DNA from: Macropodus opercularis
Lineage: Eukaryota > Chordata > Actinopteri > Anabantiformes > Osphronemidae
Direction: 5' to 3'
DNA length: 64,000 nt
NCBI GenBank assembly: GCA_030770545.1
Contig: CM061098.1
Location: 12,197,001-12,261,000 of the forward strand
Below are positions 59,901 through 64,000 of this stretch, one piece after another; position 1 is the first letter of the stretch; every line of letters starts with the position of its first letter. The notes under the pieces were generated by a model. That model was not told the DNA's origin. It saw only the letters and a list, made by a program, of their open reading frames with translations, and searched no databases. Both the position numbers and the translations under genes were made by a program.

Positions 59901-61442
59901 CCCTATGATCGTCCCTCAGGCGGTCGCGGCTACAACATGATGGGTCGAGGGGGATCTTATGACAGAATGCGCCGCGGTGGCTATGGAGGAGGTGGGTTGT
60001 CAGTGGGCTAAACAGCTCAATTCAGATTTAGTGATAGTATCCTGTTCTGTTGTCCCTTCACGCCAACACCGCATGATGGACATTAATAAGATTAGAATGT
60101 GAAGTCCACATCAGACTTTGCTCATCTTCATTACGTCTAATTAGGTGTATCGGACGGGCGGTACGGAGACGGCGGCTCTTCATTCCAGAGCACAACAGGC
60201 CACTGCGTGCATATGAGGGGTCTACCATACAGAGCCACAGAGACTGACATCTACAACGTAAGCCAGAGGAACCATTTCGAAATATCAGCTAAATGGCAAC
60301 GTGGGCAGTAGAGTCAATATATTAGGAGTTAATGCTTTGATCACTAGTTACATGAATCACACCCATAATAATTCACTCCCGTATGACTCCACCTACAATA
60401 ACCTCAGTATTAAATACAGTATGTAGCAGAATTCTGCCAGTAGAATTAAGCTGCAGTATTTGGTTGCATTAAATTGTACAGGTGTCACTGATAAAGCCAC
60501 TGGCTATGCTGTGCGTTTTAGTCAAATGCACCTTGAGTAAATGTGTTCTTTTATTTGCATTTGTAGTTCTTCTCCCCATTGAATCCAGTGCGGGTACATA
60601 TCGAAATCGGTCCAGACGGCAGGGTAACCGGAGAGGCAGATGTTGAGTTCGCAACACACGAGGATGCTGTGGCAGCCATGTCCAAAGACAAAGCAAACAT
60701 GCGTGGGTTTAAAATAGACTGTACTACTGACACCATCTATGTGAATATGATATTTCATAAATATTCATGACGATATTTATGGTCTCTCTCTCTCTCTCTC
60801 TCTCTCTGCTCCTTAGAGCACCGCTATGTGGAGCTGTTCTTGAACTCAACAGCAGGTGGTAGTAATGGCGCGTATGGCAGTCAGATGATGGGAAGCATGG
60901 GTAAGCATTTGTAATGGTTGTCTGGAGGCCAGTGGCATCTCATTTAAATGCCTGTTATGTTGAGACAAGGAATAGTGTTTCATAAACAGGCACATTAATA
61001 GGTTTTCTGCTTTAATTTCTTGTTGAACCTAATGTGATGCATCTCTACAGGGAACCAGTCATCTTACAGTGGTGGCCAGCTGAGCTCAGGGTACTCTGGT
61101 GGATACAGCAGCCAGGGAAACATGGGGGGCTACAGTGACTACAGTGAGTGTCAGCTCTGTTTTTGTTTTTCCATCTACCTTATTAAAATCTTTCTAGATA
61201 TCAACATACACGATGCATGAATTGATTAACATGCTCCTCAGCATAAAGATTGTACCATGAGAAGCAGAAAGCAGCGTGGTTTCTATATGCAACTTCACAA
61301 CGAACTCCTCGGTCCTATAGTGTGTATTCTCTCTCTCTTGTTAGGTAACCAGGGCGGAATGGGAAGCAGTTACTATGGTGGCGGTGGAGGAGGAGGAAGC
61401 AGAGGCTCTATGAATGGACTGGGAGGGGGATGGGGAATGTAA
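56955..61442 (+). CDS. hnrnph1: Heterogeneous nuclear ribonucleoprotein H1, 10 coding exons, 407 aa
   Basis: Nuclear RNA-binding protein that recognises G-tracts and controls alternative splicing and polyadenylation. Exons: 56955-57036, 57131-57286, 57377-57520, 58968-59106, 59813-59991, 60145-60257, 60567-60702, 60817-60900, 61051-61143, 61345-61442. All are GT-AG and in phase. Three quasi-RRMs are visible: qRRM1 ~6-82 (VVRIRGLPWSCSVDEVQRFF), qRRM2 ~100-178 (VRLRGLPFGCSKEEIVQFF, then EIVPNGITLPVD), qRRM3 ~253-330 (VHMRGLPYRATETDIYNFFS). Gly/Tyr/Arg-rich linkers follow qRRM2 and qRRM3, and the protein ends in GLGGGWGM. HNRNPH3 lacks qRRM1, so it is excluded; adjacency to rufy1 matches human HNRNPH1. 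The linker before qRRM3 is shorter than in mammals. Confidence 0.92.
57766..58348. mobile_element. Non-autonomous DNA transposon (MITE-like) in hnrnph1 intron
   Basis: Imperfect terminal inverted repeats of about 35 bp. The left end reads 'cacttcattaggtacac' and continues 'atgtgcacatctaatgc'; the right end reads 'gcattagattgcacagctgt' and continues 'gcctaataaagtgg'. The 'cactttattaggtacacc' end is widespread in fish genomes. The interior (about 500 bp) has no transposase. Target duplications are not clear, so outer limits are approximate. It occupies much of the intron between exons 57520 and 58968. Confidence 0.6.
60783..60807 (+). repeat. (TC)n microsatellite acting as polypyrimidine tract
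   Basis: TC array of 25 bp ending 9 bases before the acceptor of hnrnph1 exon 60817 (ctgctccttag). The repeat supplies the whole pyrimidine tract of this splice site. Confidence 0.9.
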
Positions 61443-62017
61443 TTTTGTTCACCCAAATTTGTCATTTTTGTTTTTTATATACACTCAGCATTTTGCTGAA
61501 AGGACTGGAAAAGTTAATACTCACCACTAAGCATAGGGCAGGTTCAGGTGAGGTTTTGAAAATACTGAAAGGTAGGGTTTGTATTATTATTTTTTAAGTG
61601 GATGGTCTTCAGAGAGGTAAGATCATCTGGTGTCATAAGAAGTGTGTTCGTCTTCCCCATTCCTCAGATTCCACACATCACAAACTACCAGTTTTGTGTT
61701 TTCTTCTCCAAACACATGGCTGTTCAAGATTAACTCATCCTGTGCTGGTGGCTTTAACATAGGTTACAGTGTCTGAGTGCATGAACAAAAAATCTGAAAC
61801 TGTCAGGTATGTGATGTTTAGACTTTGTTTCATCTTTGTAGTGTTTAGCTTTTTATTTCTGATTAAAATGTAAAATTTAAATTTGAGACTTCACGTCTTA
61901 AGGCGTGACTGTTATGGCAGTTTTTTTTGGATGAGAGATTTGTCAAAGCTAATTTCACATCTGACATGAAGGTTTCTACTGCTTCAAATGCTCTTTGTAT
62001 TTCCTGTGCACAAAGTT

Positions 62018-62023
62018 AATAAA
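62018..62023 (+). terminator. hnrnph1: Poly(A) signal of hnrnph1
   Basis: AATAAA 576 bp after the stop codon. The interval 61443-62017 is AT-rich, noncoding and read as 3' UTR. Confidence 0.6.
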
Positions 62024-62068
62024 ACTAGTCTGGAATATCTAATTTAACATTATTGCAAAACAGTTGGC

Positions 62069-62074
62069 TTTATT
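62069..62074 (-). terminator. rufy1: Candidate poly(A) signal of rufy1
   Basis: Minus-strand AATAAA 583 bp beyond the rufy1 stop and only about 45 bp from the opposing hnrnph1 signal. The interval 62075-62656 has no coding signal and is read as rufy1 3' UTR. Confidence 0.5.
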
Positions 62075-62656
62075 TATCAAATAGCTAGATTAAAAAAAAA
62101 CATTTGTCATTCTCAGATTAAGAAAATTACTTCATATCAGTTAATCTACAAAACCTGGTTATCACACATTTCAAAATAGTTTAACATTCTGCAGTCATTT
62201 ACATGATGTTGTATGTATCCAGCAGTGGAGCCTTAGCTGAAGAAAGTGTTGCAGTGTAGATGTATGGCAAGTTTTAACAGTACCAAAGTGCAGAACGTGT
62301 GTTTTTATAAACCAGCTACACAAATGATTCTCAGAATGAACACTTCTAAAACTCAACAGTAGCCTTGATGGGACTTAAACACAGTCTACATCCACGATCT
62401 GAATTCAAAAGATCACACACATTGAAGTGGTTAGTTTATCAAAGTGAGTACTGAACTGATGTAATTCCAATCCAAATCAACACCAATCGCATTAATATCT
62501 CAAACTATATCATTCTGACTTGGCTTTACAGAAGATTTTGGCTACTGATGAACGCTCCTGAATTTCAGGTAACAGTGGAAATAAAACACCAAATCATGTT
62601 TCCCTAAGATTTGATGAAATACTTCCCAACGTATAGTTAAAATCATAGCGGGTTTG

Positions 62657-64000
62657 TCAGGAATCTGTGGACGAGCTTCTCTGTAGCAGGAGCGAGTGGC
62701 ACGTGTCGCACACCCGCACAGGCCGAGGGTAGGAAGGCAAGGCCAGCTCGTTGCTGGAGCAGCTGTTGCAGTAGATGTCGCCGCAGTTTCTGCAGTGGTG
62801 CTGAGAGAGAAAAGATATTTAAATACACAGCTCGCTGAAATGAATGTGGTGAAGCAGTGCAAGGAAAACGAATTTAAAAAAGAGGCCTACCTTTCTACGT
62901 GCAATAGAGAACTCTTTCTGACACTGTTTGCATTGGGTGGCCTCGTCGTCTTTCAGCCAGGCATGTCCCTGATGAGCGTAAACACAGGACATCTGCATCT
63001 GCTCAAAGCCATCAAGTACAGATGTACACACTTCTTAACTTTACCTTCAGGGCTTTGTTGACCTCTCTGAAGTCCTCCATCTTCATTTTAGACCTCGGAT
63101 ATAATTGAAAGCAAAATAAAAATCTTGTGACACAAAATGGAATTAAAATACTTTTCTTTAATCTCCTGCACTGACTGGCTGAGGTGCTGGCCCATCTCCT
63201 GTAGAGCCTGTTCCTGCTGCTCACACAGCTCCTGCAGCTGCTGCTTCTCCTGCTTCAAATCCTGCAGCTCCTGGAACATACATTCACAGAAAACAGTTGC
63301 TGAGGATTTGCTTGCACTAAATTTAAATGTAGTTTTAATTCAAATGTAGGATTTCAAAGGCTTAGTCGACGGCAACACCATGATGATGTAATTTCAGTCA
63401 CTTCGAAAAGCAGAACCTACTTTCAGAGCATCTTACTGAAAAGAACTTTAAATGAATGTTCATTTCTTATTGTTTCGTTTCAGATTGCAGACTAAAGAGT
63501 GTGACACTGACCACATGTAAGCCTTGGAGTTGTTGCAGCTGTGTGCGGAGCTCAATGCCGTTGTCCTGTTCCCTCTGGAGGGCTTTCTGCAAGCTTTGTC
63601 TCTGATCCCTCTCAGTGCGCAGCTCATTCTCCAAACCCAGTCTGTACGCAGCGAACACAAGACACGACTCTCAGGTTCCGTTTAAAGTTTTTGACAAAAA
63701 AATAAATAAAAATCACATCAAGGATACAAGGGCACACAACACCAGTAGTTTTAGAGGCGAGGTGAGTAATTGTGTCTGATATCTGTTATTTTTACCTTAG
63801 TGCATCCAGGTCAGTCAGCTGCATCTGCAAAGCATCCACCTTTCCTTCAAGCTCCATTCTCATGACTCTGTCTGTCTCGTCGCTTTGCTTGTGCTCTTGC
63901 TCAGAGTTCTGTAATCTGACACACACAACCAGGAAGTTGTTAAATTCTACTTAAAGCATTTTTTTATCAAACATGCACAAAGACATACCTTTGCCCCAGC
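62657..64000 (-). CDS. rufy1: RUN and FYVE domain-containing protein 1, C-terminal part (gene continues beyond the window)
   Basis: Endosomal Rab4/Rab14 effector; RUFY1 combines an N-terminal RUN domain, coiled coils and a C-terminal FYVE zinc finger that binds PI3P. Exons seen, 5' to 3': 64000-63989 (cut), 63915-63796, 63641-63512, 63270-63176, 63093-63045, 62968-62891, 62800-62657, all phase-consistent GT-AG. The coiled coil includes LGLENELRTERDQRQSLQKA and EQALQEMGQHLSQS. The FYVE finger starts GHAWLKDDEATQCKQCQKEF. It has the R(R/K)HHCR signature split by an intron (ARRK|HHCRNCG), then CNSCSSNELALPSYPRPVRV and the last Cys pair VCDTCH. The ending LLLQRSSSTDS matches RUFY1 better than RUFY2. 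The RUN domain lies outside the window. Confidence 0.92.

Overview
The window is nuclear DNA from a ray-finned fish, almost certainly a teleost. It holds intron-rich vertebrate genes with compact introns, AC/TCTA/TTA microsatellites, and teleost-type retroposon tails (for example the 54.65-54.72 kb stretch that ends like 'gggattaataaag' on the minus strand). I assembled six protein-coding genes exon by exon from splice sites, reading phase and remembered family sequences. No tRNA, rRNA, CRISPR array or prokaryotic feature is evident.

Layout: (1) 1-24.8 kb, minus strand: pdlim7 (Enigma; PDZ, ZM motif, three LIM domains), with an alternative last exon that gives a LIM-less isoform. (2) 24.9-26.7 kb: head-to-head intergenic space between pdlim7 and cltb, with a 564-bp solo LTR flanked by 5-bp target duplications, a perfect CArG box and a CTCF-like site. 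(3) 26.7-31 kb, plus strand: cltb (clathrin light chain B) with the 18-residue alternative exon. (4) 31-32 kb, minus strand: higd2a, tail-to-tail with cltb. (5) 32.9-54 kb, minus strand: ankhd1 (MASK family; 25-repeat-class ankyrin arrays plus a KH domain), 39 coding exons. It has a GC-AG intron and one apparent single-base frameshift in exon 35. (6) 55.7-62 kb, plus strand: hnrnph1 (three quasi-RRMs). (7) 62-64 kb, minus strand: the 3' part of rufy1 (coiled coil and FYVE), running off the right edge and tail-to-tail with hnrnph1.

In human, PDLIM7, CLTB, HIGD2A, HNRNPH1 and RUFY1 lie on 5q35 while ANKHD1 lies on 5q31, so the block is conserved but locally rearranged. The genes do not form one pathway: they cover actin/Z-line scaffolding, clathrin coats, respiratory complex assembly, a Hippo/YAP cofactor, splicing, and endosomal Rab effectors. 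I found no radically new system. The most informative signals are the solo LTR separating a CArG box from the pdlim7 promoter, the ankhd1 frameshift, the GC-AG intron, two convergent gene pairs with nearly abutting poly(A) signals, and an unexplained 269-codon intronic ORF.
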